This document shows positions 33,281 through 45,200 of a stretch of 64,000 nucleotides of DNA, one piece after another; the stretch's first letter is position 1, and each line of letters starts with the position of its first letter. The position numbers were made by a program, and so were the translations under genes. Source of the DNA: Allium sativum (Eukaryota; Streptophyta; Magnoliopsida; Asparagales; Amaryllidaceae); assembly GCA_030737875.1 (NCBI GenBank), contig CM060922.1, positions 300,505,456-300,569,455 on the forward strand, in the 5' to 3' direction. The notes beneath the pieces were generated by a model, which did not search any database, was not told the DNA's origin, and saw only the letters and a program-made list of their open reading frames with translations.

Positions 33281-33316
33281 TTTACTCGAGGACGAGTAAA
33301 AGATAAGTGTGGGGGT
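33281..33316 (+). promoter_or_regulatory. Hairpin plus polypurine tract of the young element
   Basis: A perfect hairpin TTTACTCG-AGGA-CGAGTAAA (33281-33300) is followed four bases later by the tract AAGTGTGGGGG (33305-33315), just before the 3' LTR at 33320. Confidence 0.85.
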
Positions 33317-33319
33317 ATT

Positions 33320-34254
33320 TGATTGACATAGAAATGTGTTTATTTTATGCTCTTATATCTTATCTTTTGTATATAAATAAATATTACTTGGGTATTGTTT
33401 TGCTATTTTTACAGATATTCCAACCCAGCCCGCATGCAACCAGAAATGTAGAGAAATAGAGATGAAATTGCTGTGTATTTGCAGTTTGAAGAATTGTAGA
33501 TGAAGATATCACATCTAGTTGCTGTTGGACAAGAAAAGGAGTGATAAAAATGCTTTGCACATCACAAATCAATGAAGAAATATCAAGGAAGCAAGAGGAA
33601 AAGAGAAAAGGCCCAAATTTGCTTTATTTATCTAAGGCCCATTTATGTTCTCATTGTAAAATAATTGGTGATGTAATGACCAGGCCCATTTACCATTAGG
33701 GTTAGGGTTAGGGTTTGGCTATCTACCCTATATATACCCTTGTAATGGCATTGTAGCCACCATCCTATTTTCTATTCCATCACTCCATTAATAAAAGTTC
33801 TTTTTCTTTTATTTTCTAGCATTTTTCTATTTTCTTAGCGATTAGTGTTGTCTACACGATTAGATTCGGTAGAACACCAATTGTATTTTACACTTTTTGT
33901 TAGTGATTAGTCGTTTGATTAGTTTCAACGACAATCCTAATTTACTTTTTGTTGTTCTTCTTTTCCTGCAATTTTACTTTCTGCATTTTATTTCTGTTTT
34001 GCATTTTAATTCCCAATTGATAATTGTGATTTGACCGTCGTTTCAATTAGATTTGTTCTGAGTTGGATCACAGTTTCAATTTTTATTATTTTCAAAAACC
34101 AACCTCGAAAATCGTCTAACTCGCCCAAGAGATTAGATAAATAATTTGATTTAATTCACCTCCCTGTGTTCGACCTGTATGCTACACACCTGTATGCTTG
34201 CAGTAATTTAATTTAAATGTCGCGCTTTTCTAATTCATAGACTAGCGTCGATCA
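33320..34254 (+). repeat. 3' LTR of the young element
   Basis: 935 bp, nearly identical to 26742-27676. Telomere-like motif at 33698-33716 and TATATATA at 33729-33736. Confidence 0.95.
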
Positions 34255-34887
34255 ATACGGTCCCAACAAAACTGATTTTGTCGAATTTGGAGACCATTTG
34301 AAAAAAAGCCATTTTCTGGTCGATCCAAATTGATTGAAATTAACCAAACACGTTTTCTTTTGCAACGCTCACATATTAACTCAAAAAATTATGGAATTTC
34401 TAACCTAGTAATAATTTGACATTCCAGATCCAACAAAAGTGGTTTCGTCAAAAACGGAGGTCGTTTGCAAAAAGTCTACTCTTAAGGGCTACATTAATTT
34501 CACAACGACCTTTCTGAAAATTCATTTGGCCATAACTTTTGATTTCCGCTATGAAATTTAGATTTCTCAGATTCGTTAGAAAGATCTTACTAAATAGATT
34601 TAAATAATTTTGGTTTCACTAAAATCCACTTTACTTTGTACCCTGTACAGTCGGTCAAAATTCGAATTCAAATTTTCAAACTACTGTGCTATTTCAGGCC
34701 TTGTTTTATAATTAAAATAAATATTTATACTCCAACTTCGATTCAAATCAATACATACGCTATAATTATATTCAAAATAAATTTCTTGTCGTTATTAGTT
34801 AAAATTATTCATTTTAAATATTCAAAATTCATTAAAATTGCCAAAATAATTTTTTTTAAATTGGCTCTAATTTTCCGGGTTGTTACA
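34255..34887 (-). mobile_element. LTR fragment F, right part
   Basis: It resumes with GGTCCCAACAAAAC after the target duplication (34255-34259) and ends CCGGGTTGTTACA at 34887, the start of an LTR in minus orientation. It aligns by eye with 18786-19129 and 58703-59330. Confidence 0.75.
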
Positions 34888-35114
34888 GTGAATCTAAATA
34901 TACATTAAAAATTATCAGATTTAATGTTTCAACAATTTTCCGTAAACATGATTCATTTTATTAGTGAATCTAAATATACATTAAAAATTATCATTTTTAA
35001 TGTTTCAACAATTTTCCCTAAACATGATTCTTTTTAATAATGAATCTAAATATACATTAAAAATTGTCATTTTTAATGTTTCAAAAATTTACCTTAAACA
35101 TGATAAATTTGTGA

Positions 35115-35117
<3 letters not shown>

Positions 35118-35156
<39 letters not shown>
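35118..35156. repeat. (TA)n microsatellite
   Basis: A TA run of about 38 bp at the position matching 16637-16692. Confidence 0.95.
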
Positions 35157-35160
<4 letters not shown>

Positions 35161-35224
35161 AAAAAGTAAATCTTTATTGTATAAACAATTATTTCCAATA
35201 TGACAACTTCCTATGTTCCATATA

Positions 35225-36440
35225 TATAAACAAAAAGATAATTTTATTGTATAGACAGTTACTACGTTTCATATGTACAAATAAAAAGGAATTTTATTGT
35301 CTACACAATTTCTATTTTTCATATGTACACATAAAAAGGAATTTTATTGTATACACATTTCTAACAAATTCTATTATTTACATGTAAAATAAAAAGAATA
35401 TTTTTATTGTATAACAATTTCTAACAGATTCCATTATTAACATGTACAATAAAAAGAAAATTTTTATTGTATAACAAATTCTATTGTTAACATGCACAAT
35501 AAAATGAATATTTTTATTGTGTAACGATTTCTACCAAATTTTATTGTTAACATGTACAATAAAAAGAATATTTTTGTTGTATAACAATTTCTAACAAATT
35601 CTATTGTTAACATGTACAATAAAAAGAATATTTTTATTGTATAACAATTTCTAACAAATTCTGTTGTTAACATGTACAATAAAAAGAATATTTTTATTGT
35701 ATAACAATTTCTAACAAATTCGATTGTTGACACGTATAATAAAAAGAATATTTTTATTGTATAACAATTTCTAACAAATTCTATTGATTTACATGTACAA
35801 TAAAAAGAATATTTTTATTGTATAACAATTTCTAACAAATTCTATTATTAACATGTACAATAAAAAGAATATTTTTATTGTATAACAATTTCTAATAAAT
35901 TCTATTGTTAACATGTACAATATAAGGAATATTTTTATTGTATAACAATTTCTAACAAATTCTATTGATTTATATATTCAATAAAAAGAATATTTTTACT
36001 GTATAACAATTCTAACAATTTTCATGATTTATATATACAATAAAAAGAATATTTTTACTGTATAACAATTCTAACAATTTTCATGGTTTATATATACAAT
36101 AAAAATTACTGTATAATAATTCTAACAATTTTCATGATTTATATATACAATGAAAAGAATATTTTTACTGTATAACAATTCTAACAATTTTCATGATTTA
36201 TATATGCAATAAAAGAATATTTTTACTGTATAACAATTCTAACAATTTTCATGATTTATATATGCAATAAAAAGAATATTTTTACTGTATAACAATTCTA
36301 ACAATTTTCATAATTTATATATAAAATAAAAAGAATATTTTTACTGTATAACAATTGTAACAATTTTCATGATTTATATATACATTAAAAAGAATATTTT
36401 TACTGTAAAACAATTCTAACAATTTTCATGATTTATATAT
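35225..36440 (-). repeat. Tandem array, 60- and 59-bp units with hairpin
   Basis: The counterpart of 16780-17740. Most units keep ACAATAAAAA-GAATA-TTTTTATTGT; later units use TTTTTACTGT. The unit number differs from the other LTR, consistent with slippage or unequal exchange. Confidence 0.9.
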
Positions 36441-36549
36441 TAAGGGGGCTTACCATGTGCATAAGCCTGATGACCCCGCGGACCGAGTTAGGTACACTAA
36501 GTGGAATTTTACGGCAGTGCCGGTTTCTTCGCTGAAAAAATTCAAAAAA
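36441..36549 (+). mobile_element. 109-bp retroposon-like insert inside the array
   Basis: A GC-richer block (TAAGGGGGCTTACC ... GGTTTCTTCGCTG) ending in an A-rich tail (GAAAAAATTCAAAAAA) is flanked by a 13-bp direct repeat ATGATTTATATAT (36428-36440 and 36550-36562). A-tail plus target duplication is the mark of LINE-driven retroposition. I do not recognise the source RNA and cannot assign pol III boxes. Confidence 0.55.
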
Positions 36550-37425
36550 ATGATTTATATATACAATAAAAAGAATATTTTTATTGTACAAATAATCATG
36601 ACAATTTTCACTGCCTAATTCAATCCAATAGATCATCACAACCAATTCAAATCTCGTACAACACACATATGAATTTTAATAGTGTATGTAAACAAATTTC
36701 GCATCGCAATCAATTAAATTTAATTTTTAAATTATAGATCTCACAGTGCTTTGGAATTCTTCAAAAATTATTGATTGCTCTAAATTTCTCTGGTCGCTTA
36801 TAAAATGAAGTAGACTATGCCACGATCCAAACGGTTCCTGTTTCATGCGATTCCAACATCGTATGAACGAGTTATGAATTTTATTGTGTTGATAATATTT
36901 TAAATTTAATTAAATAAATAATTTAAATAAAAATTTCACCTTTCTTCTGCCTACAGAACTCAGGCCGCACCCTTTTCTGGTTTGTTTGAACTTAGGTTTA
37001 CACTTTTTGATCAACACCCTTAGCTTCGCAACGATCAGACAACGTCACGTCGGAGTGGGAGAAAGCGCACCCAGGGTGGACCCCACGGAGGTGAACTTGA
37101 TCGGACCTAGGGGCAGGATGGCGACGTGAATAGCACGTGTTCGGGGCTCTGGATCTCGTCGAAGACTCGACGATAGGAGGTGTTGGCAATATGGATGTGA
37201 GGAGTGCAGAGAGGACTACAATATTGTCCAAAGGAGGGGCGGGTTTTACTTAGTGGATTGAGAGTTTTAAACGGGGGAAGTTCGGAGCCTTTCTGGCTAT
37301 GGAAATGAAGATGGCGGCGAATCTGTATAGAATTAGGGTTTGATTAACCTAGGGTATTTATAATTATAATAATATTTAATTCATTAATCACTAAAAGGCC
37401 TGTTAATTTCCACTAACTCCAAATC

Positions 37426-39235
37426 TGTGACGGTCCGCCCTGCACCAGCCGACATTTCCAATGAAAGTGCGCTGTGCTAATGCCCGACTAGCACGGGACG
37501 GTCGCCAAAGAAAGGAAAGGAATTTGAACTAACAAGGAACCTGTAGAATGTCTCACAACGCATGGAATAAAATATAATAATAACATACTTGACATAAAAC
37601 AGACGAGACAGTGCACAAGCTGAAAAATAAACCATGATCATCATAACAGCGGAAATTCAAAATACAGCTTATGTTCCACATCATCATTATTACAACTATT
37701 AAAACTGTCTCCAAGGCAAAATAAGAAAGGTACACTATAATGCCCAAAGTAGTGACCATCAGCGACACAGGGAGAATTTCAATATATATCATACGTGGAA
37801 GCCTCCTGCTCGTCTTCGGTACAGCTACTCGTGCATAATCACCTGACCTGTCACTAGTTTGCCAATTTAAGAGCACCTAGAGTAAGAAGAAGAGACATAA
37901 AACTCTGGGTCAGACAAAAGTCTGGTATGAGCGATAAGAAGCAAAACATAACAATTACAGGTATATGAACCTGTACCTGCAACCAAAGAGTTAGCACAAC
38001 AAGATGTACAATAAATACTCTAAGGTGACACTAACATATGGTGTAAAGATACAGGGATGGGGGTGTGCATGTCAGAGTGATATCAAACAATCAAGCATAG
38101 CATCCATCCTCACATCTCTCACTCAGTGCGTAAAGCATACGATATCCACCCCTTTGATCACCCAAATCCTTGCCATGATCACTCTGCCCCATGGAGTCAT
38201 GATGGCTCCACTGCTCTGATCCATAGCCACTAATCCCTTGTTGTGTCCACTCTGCCGCATGAAGTCATGACGACTCCACTGCACTGGCTTATAGCCATGC
38301 TACGATCACTCTGCCCTATGGAGTAATAACTACCCCCACTACACTGATCCGTAGCCTAACATCCATCTTAGTGGTGAATCAAAATTATGGACGTCAATAA
38401 CCCCTTTGCACACATCCCGCAGCAAAGCCCAACTCATGAAGCTAACTCGTTGGTTCCCAACTGGATCTTGAGTTCTACTTCCCATTATGTGGTCATACGA
38501 ATTTTTAAAGACAAACAGGTGTAACAGTTGAATAAAATAAAATATAACAATTAAAAAAAATTAAATACCTATCCTATATAATACCCTTAACTTCCAAAAC
38601 CCTCATCTCTTAAAAATGCGAGCTTTTCCCCCTTTAAAAAACATAGCAATCGAAAAAATTCAATAAATCATTAAACAAGTGTTTTGAGTTCTTGGGATGT
38701 TTGTCTTCATATTTTTATGAGTTTCATGGGTGTGCACGCGATTTTGGACTATTCAAAAATAAACAGTAGCATAGCATGGCCTATGGTTGCGGTATTCGCG
38801 AAATTTAATATTCGATGCGTGGATTCAATGTTATATCTGGATTGAGGGATTGAATACGAGTTTGTGAGAAAATATTTGGGTTATTCAATGAAAATAAATG
38901 TCGAGAGCTTCTTTTTGGCGTGCGTATTAGCTGAACGACACGAGGAGGAAGGCATGATCGAGTTTAACGCGGTGGTGATGGTTGTGTTCAGGTCGCGGAG
39001 AGAGACTTGGTGGTGATATTAGTTTTTGTTTTCATGGAGTAGAATGGAAAGGAAGATGGCAATAATTGTGCAGTAACGGTGAAGGAGGGGTGTTGTTGCA
39101 TGTGCCTATAGTAGAGGAAGATGATGAGGAGTGGGTTAGGAGTTTTTAAAAGGTAGTTAGTTTAATTTATTAATAATTAATTCAAGTTAATGAGGTTATA
39201 TTGTATTCAATCTTGTAAAAATCGTAACCTTTACA
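37426..39235 (-). mobile_element. LTR-like block D
   Basis: It begins TGTGACGGTCCGCCC and ends near CCTTTACA, in the TG...CA style of a minus-oriented LTR. It keeps the CAGCGGAAA block near 37647, a stem AGAGT/ACTCT (37879-37883 with 37902-37906) and a stem CAGAC-AAAA-GTCTG (37911-37924), but most of its sequence is unlike the A and E families (CTCTGCCCCATGGAGTCATGA repeats near 38180-38340). Flanking bases do not form a target duplication, so both ends are tentative. Confidence 0.45.
38180..38345. repeat. Imperfect repeats around CTCTGCC-TATGGAGTCATGA
   Basis: Three imperfect units containing CACTCTGCC(C), ATGGAGT or ATGAAGT, and CCACTGC or CCACTAC, followed by a CATAGCC or CGTAGCC segment. 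Spacing is about 65 bp. Confidence 0.6.
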
Positions 39236-39440
39236 TACCTTATCAGAATTCAGCAAAACAAGATCCATTGGAACCGTATGGACGAGAGCTTCGCAATGAA
39301 ATAGATTTGGAGCTATTTGGAGCTCGTTGCAATTTATGGTGAAATAAAACACCTAATTGAACTATCGGAAAACGATCGTTTTATAATGATTCCAAACCGA
39401 TCAATGTGAGAACTCAACTGTTTTGTTATGTTATTATAAT
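39236..39440. other. Unassigned spacer
   Basis: Between block D and the first recognisable landmarks of LTR fragment G. No coding frame or known element seen. Confidence 0.35.
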
Positions 39441-41186
39441 CATATTTAAATATATATTAATTGCCTACGATTGCAATATTTGTTTGTGACTAATGGATGA
39501 TGGTTACAGTTTTACTATTATGATTATTATTACTAAACTATGAATATAAGCGTTGTCGATAGAAACACTTATATTATAATTATTGATTGATGGATGATAG
39601 TTGATATGCATGTTAATGATGTGTGAAATCCAACGATATGTGAGATCCATATAAAGTGAATTTTATGGTAATTGATTGAATCTCATTCCAATTTGGAATT
39701 AATTTGAATAGTTTATTAATAAAACATTCGGTAAAAATGAAAGTCTGATTTTGGATGGACACAAAATTTATAAAATTAGGATGAATATTCGTAACTGAAA
39801 TGAATTGATTGGAATAGATTTTCATCTAGTTATGGCTTGTTCAAGATTTATTTTGAAATGAATAGTGATTTCAAAATGTGAATCCGAGTAACGTATATAA
39901 ATGGCATTCTTAACCCGAATGGATTTTTCCATTAATCTTATTCATTTCATAATGAATGTCAAAAAAGTTTAGATTTCAAAATATGATATTTTGGAAAATA
40001 CTGTTATTTTAATATTGTAATAATATGGAATATTCAATTTTGGTTTAAGATTGAATTAGTAGTTAAAATTGTTTTTAAACGAGATTATAAACATTTTATA
40101 AAATACGTTTTGAATGCAAATCAACGAAAGTTATTATACATAATGAAATGGTTTGAATAGGACGTGTCGTGCAGCGACCGTTCACGAACTTCGACCATTA
40201 ACTTTAAATGGATATATCGTCGGATCCGATCGTCGAATTCTCCTGAAATGAAAAATGTTTTGTTCATAATGAAAATAGATTTCCAATGATATGTGAAGTT
40301 TTAAAATCCAATGATTAGATTTTGAGATAAATTCAATTCGATTTTGAATAAAAATAGCGGAAGTGTTGTAAATGGCTAGAAAGTGGATTTTAAAGAATTA
40401 AGCTATTTTTAAATTATTAAAAATAGGGAAAATTATGGTAAATCATAATAAATGTTTTAAAAGTAATTTGGACTATATATATATAGTTCTGGATAGTAAA
40501 AAGTGAATAAAACGGTTTGCTGTTAAAAATACTTCAACTAGTTATGTTTTTCCAATGAATGGATATTGGATTTGAATGGAAATAACCTTCAAATATTTCG
40601 ATATTGGATTCCGTAATTATATCGATACTGTTTTGAGGAATTTGGAAGATAGAGATATCGTTATTCCCATACGGTATCTGTTGGTTCCAAAATTTGATAT
40701 TGAATATAAGTCGATACGATTTCTGTTCACAGCCTTGTATTTGATATAATATTGGATTTTAGGTTTGTCGTGAATGGTGTCTTCAATAACGTTGTTCTTA
40801 AACCCGGTTGTATGTGAAGTTTGTGAAATAAATCTTTTATTTAAGTTTTGATGGAATTTTCCAAAGTTAAGTTTCCTAATTAATAAATTTAATTGGAAAT
40901 GAAAGAAAATCGATTTAGTGATAATCGAGATGAACCTCCGTGGAGGAAGACCTTTACTATTTAAGGAATTTAAAAGGCTTTGCCGTTATTCCGCTTGTAG
41001 TATTAATATGATACGGAAATTTATATCAGTTGTGAACTGATATGATTTTCATGAAGATTCCATTTCAAATGGAAGGTTGAATTTGGGTTTATCGTGAATG
41101 ATGTTTTAAATAACATTTGTTATTTAACTCAGTTAAAAGAAAATTGATTTCTCAAGTTTGAGACGTAATAAATCATCTAATAAAAT
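39441..41186 (+). mobile_element. LTR fragment G, left part
   Basis: A + oriented relative of E1. The ATAAGCGTTG block, the TTTCATAATGAATGTC block, the TCGTCGAATTCTCCTGAAA block and the TTTGTCGTGAATGGTGTC block follow the order of 10090-11400. The left edge is unclear and the LTR start is missing. It is interrupted at about 41187 by a LINE and resumes at 46797. Confidence 0.6.
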
Positions 41187-41867
41187 TTGCATGAATTAGG
41201 AAAAAAAGTTTTTCCACACAAATTTGTTAAAAATGGCAGTCTCGCAGTACTCAAAACCCTCCAAATCCACCATGCATACCACCATATTACCTCCTCCACC
41301 ACCGATCACCAAAGTATTCTCGTCCTCCACCACCTCTTCTGCCGCCACCTTCTCCATCCAGCCTCCAGTTTGCAACAACCTATAATTAGATCATCCCCGC
41401 CCACATCCTCCATTCCCCACGGCGCAACTACCTCAAATCTCCCAAGCGCTAAGCCATACACCCAGGTGATAGCTTCGCAACCTCCCCTCCTACCAGCACC
41501 TCTTCTGCCACCCTCGACTCGCCGCCGGCTACCTATTTTCAAATCCATCCATACAACGGTCTGCTACCTGAAATCAAATGGTCGATGTTTGCGTTGCTCT
41601 GATAAGGGACACGTGGCAAAATCATGCAGAAATAGCACAATTTGCTATGTCTGTTCTTTATATGTTCATTCATGTGCGCAGTGTCCCAAGAAATTCAAAA
41701 GATATTATGGAATAGTGCAACGTCCCAATGCTAAGATAGCTCGTGCACGAATGCCAACTAGTCACGAACCCCAAAAACAGATTGCGCAAAATTGGAAGTG
41801 GGCTCAAGCATCGTTTCGAAAATTAAATCAAAACATAGGTCAGCATTATTATCAAAGGGCTGATTAA
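41187..41867 (+). pseudogene. LINE ORF1 fragment with two zinc knuckles
   Basis: A 226-codon frame rich in Pro, Ser and Thr. Two consecutive CX2CX4HX4C knuckles lie at residues 134-147 (CLRCSDKGHVAKSC) and 153-166 (CYVCSLYVHSCAQC). ORF1 proteins bind the LINE RNA. The first codons may belong to flanking DNA, so the annotated start is not reliable. The next ORF1 part is in a different frame. Confidence 0.7.
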
Positions 41868-42072
41868 AATCTTAACCACACTTATACATATAAAACCCTT
41901 TCCTTATCATCTCCCTCTCTTAACCCTAATACCTCTCCTCATTCTCTAGCCTCAAATCCTCCCAACTTCCGCTTAATGCCTAACCCCCACCGTTACCTTA
42001 CCGCCTCCATAATTCATGGGCTTCAGACCATCCAACAAGTAGCTCAAGCCCTAACAGCCAGCCTTAACCACA

Positions 42073-42915
42073 GTGAATGGGCTATTTGGCTTATTGAAGA
42101 CAACAGCTTTCTCATCGATTGGCTATACATCGACACCAAGAACCATGCCTTCCACATCAAAGTCCTCTACTAGTCTGGTGCCAGCCTCCTCCTACAACCT
42201 TGCCCAGAGCCGGAATCCCACCCAACCCACCCTCGATCCAGCAACATGGGCTAGAGTTAAAGGTTATCCTGAATTCCTAAGATATGACAATGCTGCAACA
42301 AAAGAAGCCCTCAGTCCCTTCGGTCACTTCATTGAAGAAGACAATTGTGATTGGTCCTACATTGACCATCGATACCTCTACGTTAAGATCCAATTTTATG
42401 AAGGTATTACTTGTCTATCTCGCTATGTTGTCCACCACAACAACAAGAATGTGAAACTCTATGTCGAGCATTGGGGGCATTCACACCCATGTGAGAAACA
42501 AGTAACACTCTTGATGGGTATTGATTACGATTATGGCGGCTTACTTTTCCACGATATAACACGTCCTACAAGCCCTATGGAGGAAGATCGCCACGATGTT
42601 GTGCATGATAAAGCAAACATGAATATTCAACGCGAGCAACCAGCCACACATGACGCCTCCCTCACGCTACTTAATATTGTTACTAGAGATAACTTCACAC
42701 CCAGGTGGGACCCACTGGCTGATTTAGATCTCTCCAACCCACTGCACCTTCAAATCCAGTGCCTTCCAGTATTTGAGCAACAATACTCCAACACTCTACA
42801 TCTCACTCCAGCTGATGTCCGCCGAAGTGCAAGGATTAATAGAGCCAAACTCATCTTGGATGCTCTGGTAGTTTTTATGAAATCGTCGTCCTTTATTTTG
42901 CTAATAAATTGCTAA
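42073..42915 (+). pseudogene. LINE ORF1 fragment, C-terminal part
   Basis: A 280-codon frame. From about residue 55 it has a segment (RVKGYPEFLRY, SPFGHFIEED, YLYVKIQFYEGI) reminiscent of the RNA-binding part of plant L1 ORF1. The beginning overlaps a frame shift, so the Met is not a true start. It ends about 95 bp before the ORF2 start. Confidence 0.5.
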
Positions 42916-43009
42916 ATAAAAAGTTTTTGAATTGCATGGGTGTGAGTTTACATGATGAACACTATAATTCCATGCAAACTTTTGAAACACAGTGAATAAA
43001 TCATTCCCA

Positions 43010-43740
43010 ATGAAGATAGTATCCTGCAATGTCAAAGGATTAGGGGACCCCACAAAATGTCACGCTGTCAACCTTATTATGCCCCCCACCAAATTGATAT
43101 TTTACTTTTGCAAGAATCTAAGCTATCTGACCCATCCACATCAATAATTAGAAGAATTTGTGGGCCTTATTTATCTTGGTAGGCCCATGTAGACGCTGTT
43201 GAAACTCGTGGTGGGTTGATTACTGCATGGAATGATAATGCATGGTCTCTCCATTACTTAATAACCCATACATTTGTACTATACTTGTCTCTCCATCATA
43301 TACAAACAAATACCACTTACTTCTTCACCAATGTTCATTGCTTAACTGACCCACAAAACAAAGAAGCGATCTAGAACTTATGTGAAAATATAACAACACA
43401 AATCAACGGCGTCAACATGTCTAATTGGAGGAGACTTTAACATAACCAGAACCAATTGTGAACGAAATTTCAGAAACTATCACAAGACTCAGCAACCTTT
43501 AATTCCTTCATTCAATCTTGTTCCCTTATTGAACCACCATCAGCAATAGACTCTTCACATGGACCAGCCATCGCGCAGACCCATCATTGGCCAAACTTGA
43601 CCGCTTTCTATTCAATTTGGTTTGGGAGGACCTCCACCCACTCTCACTAGTTAATGGTCTTGCCACTGTCATGTCAGATCACTTCCCTTTGATATTAGAT
43701 ATTGAAGTGATTGACAACAAGAATCGTCCCTTCAAGTTTT
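43010..43740 (+). pseudogene. LINE ORF2 endonuclease domain, frameshifted
   Basis: ATG at 43010 opens MKIVSCNVKGLG, the usual start of plant LINE ORF2 with the catalytic Asn. A frame shift follows near 43080 before ILLLQES-like sequence. The domain ends with FTWTSHRADPSLAKLDRF and the conserved SDHFPL (43674 onward). This nuclease nicks target DNA to prime reverse transcription. Several stops are present. Confidence 0.75.
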
Positions 43741-44280
43741 AAAAACTTTGCCTCCTTGAACCTTCCTTCGAACCTTTTGTTAAGCAAATCTGGTCCCAAC
43801 CAACTCAAGACTGATCAGCGATCTCCAGTATCGTTACTAAACTGTGCCCACTCCGTAAAACCATTCGTCCATGGGCAAAATCATTTTAGGGTTCCATTAA
43901 ATCCAGAGTCAGCTCCACCCAAGACGAAATCCTAAAACTTAACATTTGTGAGGAAACACGTCAGCTTAGTGAAACGGAAGCTGCTATGCTTAAAGAATTG
44001 GAGAAAGAACTTGACAGATTAATAAAACAAGAAGTGATAGGATGGAAACAACGTTCCAAAGACAAATGGATTAATGAAGGAGACCGAAACACTGCCTATA
44101 TACTTTCATCGTATAGCAAATGGTCATCGACATTCCACTTTCATTTCTGAAATCCGCCATGATGATTTAACTTACTCTGACCCCTTTGATATCTTCCACC
44201 TTTTCATGAATTTCTTCCGCAATATTCTTAGCAACCCCTCCCCCTCTCCCTGACATTGACTGGAACCTCCTCTACCCCTT
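43741..44280 (+). pseudogene. LINE ORF2 linker between endonuclease and RT
   Basis: Broken fragments typical of this linker can be read (WKQRSKDKWINEGDRNT near 44043-44093, then an ISEIRH-like segment), in more than one frame. No separate gene. Confidence 0.55.
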
Positions 44281-45200
44281 CCCTTCCCTCTTAACATTGA
44301 TTATCCCTTTTTTGAAAAAGTAATTTGGGTTGCGGTTAAATCAATGGTGGACGATAAAGGCCTTGGGCCTGATGGATTTGGCCCAGCTTTCTTTAAACAT
44401 TTTTGGCCCACTATTAAGTCAGACATCTATCCATGTGTGTTGAATTCCAATCTAACCCCTCATCCATTGCCAAACTAAACTATGCCAATATCACCCTCAT
44501 CCCCAAAGTTCCTGGTGCCAACACATTAACCTCCTTCCGCCCAATTAGCCTCCTCAACACAACCTTTAAAATAATCACCAAAGTGCTTGCTAACAAATTG
44601 TAGACTTTCATTGCCTCCCTTGTTGGCCCTGAACAGTCATCCTTCATCTAAGGTCGCAACATTATGGACTGCGTAGCTGCCACTCAAGAAGCCATTTCAT
44701 TCTGTCACTTAACTTCCACACCTAGTGTCCTTCTTAAAATTGATCTCTCTAAAGCTTTTGATTCTGTAAATTGGAACTTTATTCTTGAATTAATGGCTCA
44801 TCATGGTTTTCCACCAAAATGGCGCAATTGGATACAACACTTGCTGAACATAAGCTTTTCCACCATCTGTATTAACGGGGAAACCGGTGGCCTCATTAAA
44901 TCCAAGCGTAGCCTCAGACAAGGAGACCCCCTCTCACCCCTCATCTTTGTACTAATTGCTGATGTCTTTAACCAAATGGTTAAATTAGCCACTTCCAAGA
45001 ATCTATTCTCTACCATAAACTCCCAAACCATAACTCCCCTATCTCTAATCTTCAATTTGCTGATGATACAATTATTTTCTTCTCCCCCACCCCTCTCCAC
45101 ATCCACTGCCTCAAGATGGTTCTGTACACATTCAAACTCATCTCTGGCTTATCCATTAATTTAGCAAGAGCTCCATTATAAAGCTCGGCAACTCATTTAA
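44281..45200 (+). pseudogene. LINE ORF2 reverse transcriptase, frameshifted
   Basis: The FRPISLLN block lies near 44535-44560. The open part at 44664-45164 has LLKIDLSKAFDSVNW (first catalytic Asp) and RQGDPLSPLIF. A shift after about 45040 puts the catalytic FADD (45056-45067) in another frame. Stops replace residues near 44602 and 44650. The enzyme is not functional in this copy. Confidence 0.85.

Larger units (their letters stand above)
26742..34254 (+). mobile_element. Young 7.5-kb non-autonomous LTR retrotransposon (LARD-like)
   Basis: Two 935-bp LTRs (26742-27676 and 33320-34254) differ at about seven positions by my count. The target duplication ATACG flanks it (26737-26741 and 34255-34259). 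The empty site is seen uninterrupted in related LTRs, for example GATACGGTCCCAACAAAAC near 58703. A tRNA-Asp-type primer site and a polypurine tract are present, but there is no gag, protease, RT, RNase H or integrase. The interior has a 2.4-kb leader, one 670-codon frame and a 1.2-kb tail. Primer type and 3' end resemble Athila/Tat-group gypsy elements, which is inference. Confidence 0.92.
34888..37425 (-). mobile_element. Element A 5' LTR, second part
   Basis: It continues the A-type LTR from within the 75-bp hairpin array, through the TA run (35118-35156), the 60-bp array and the leader, to a break at 37425. The counterpart in the 3' LTR is about 16250-18576. The last roughly 550 bp up to the LTR start are missing. 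A 77-codon minus-strand frame (36998-37231) corresponds to 18154-18387; I do not claim it as a gene. Confidence 0.8.
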
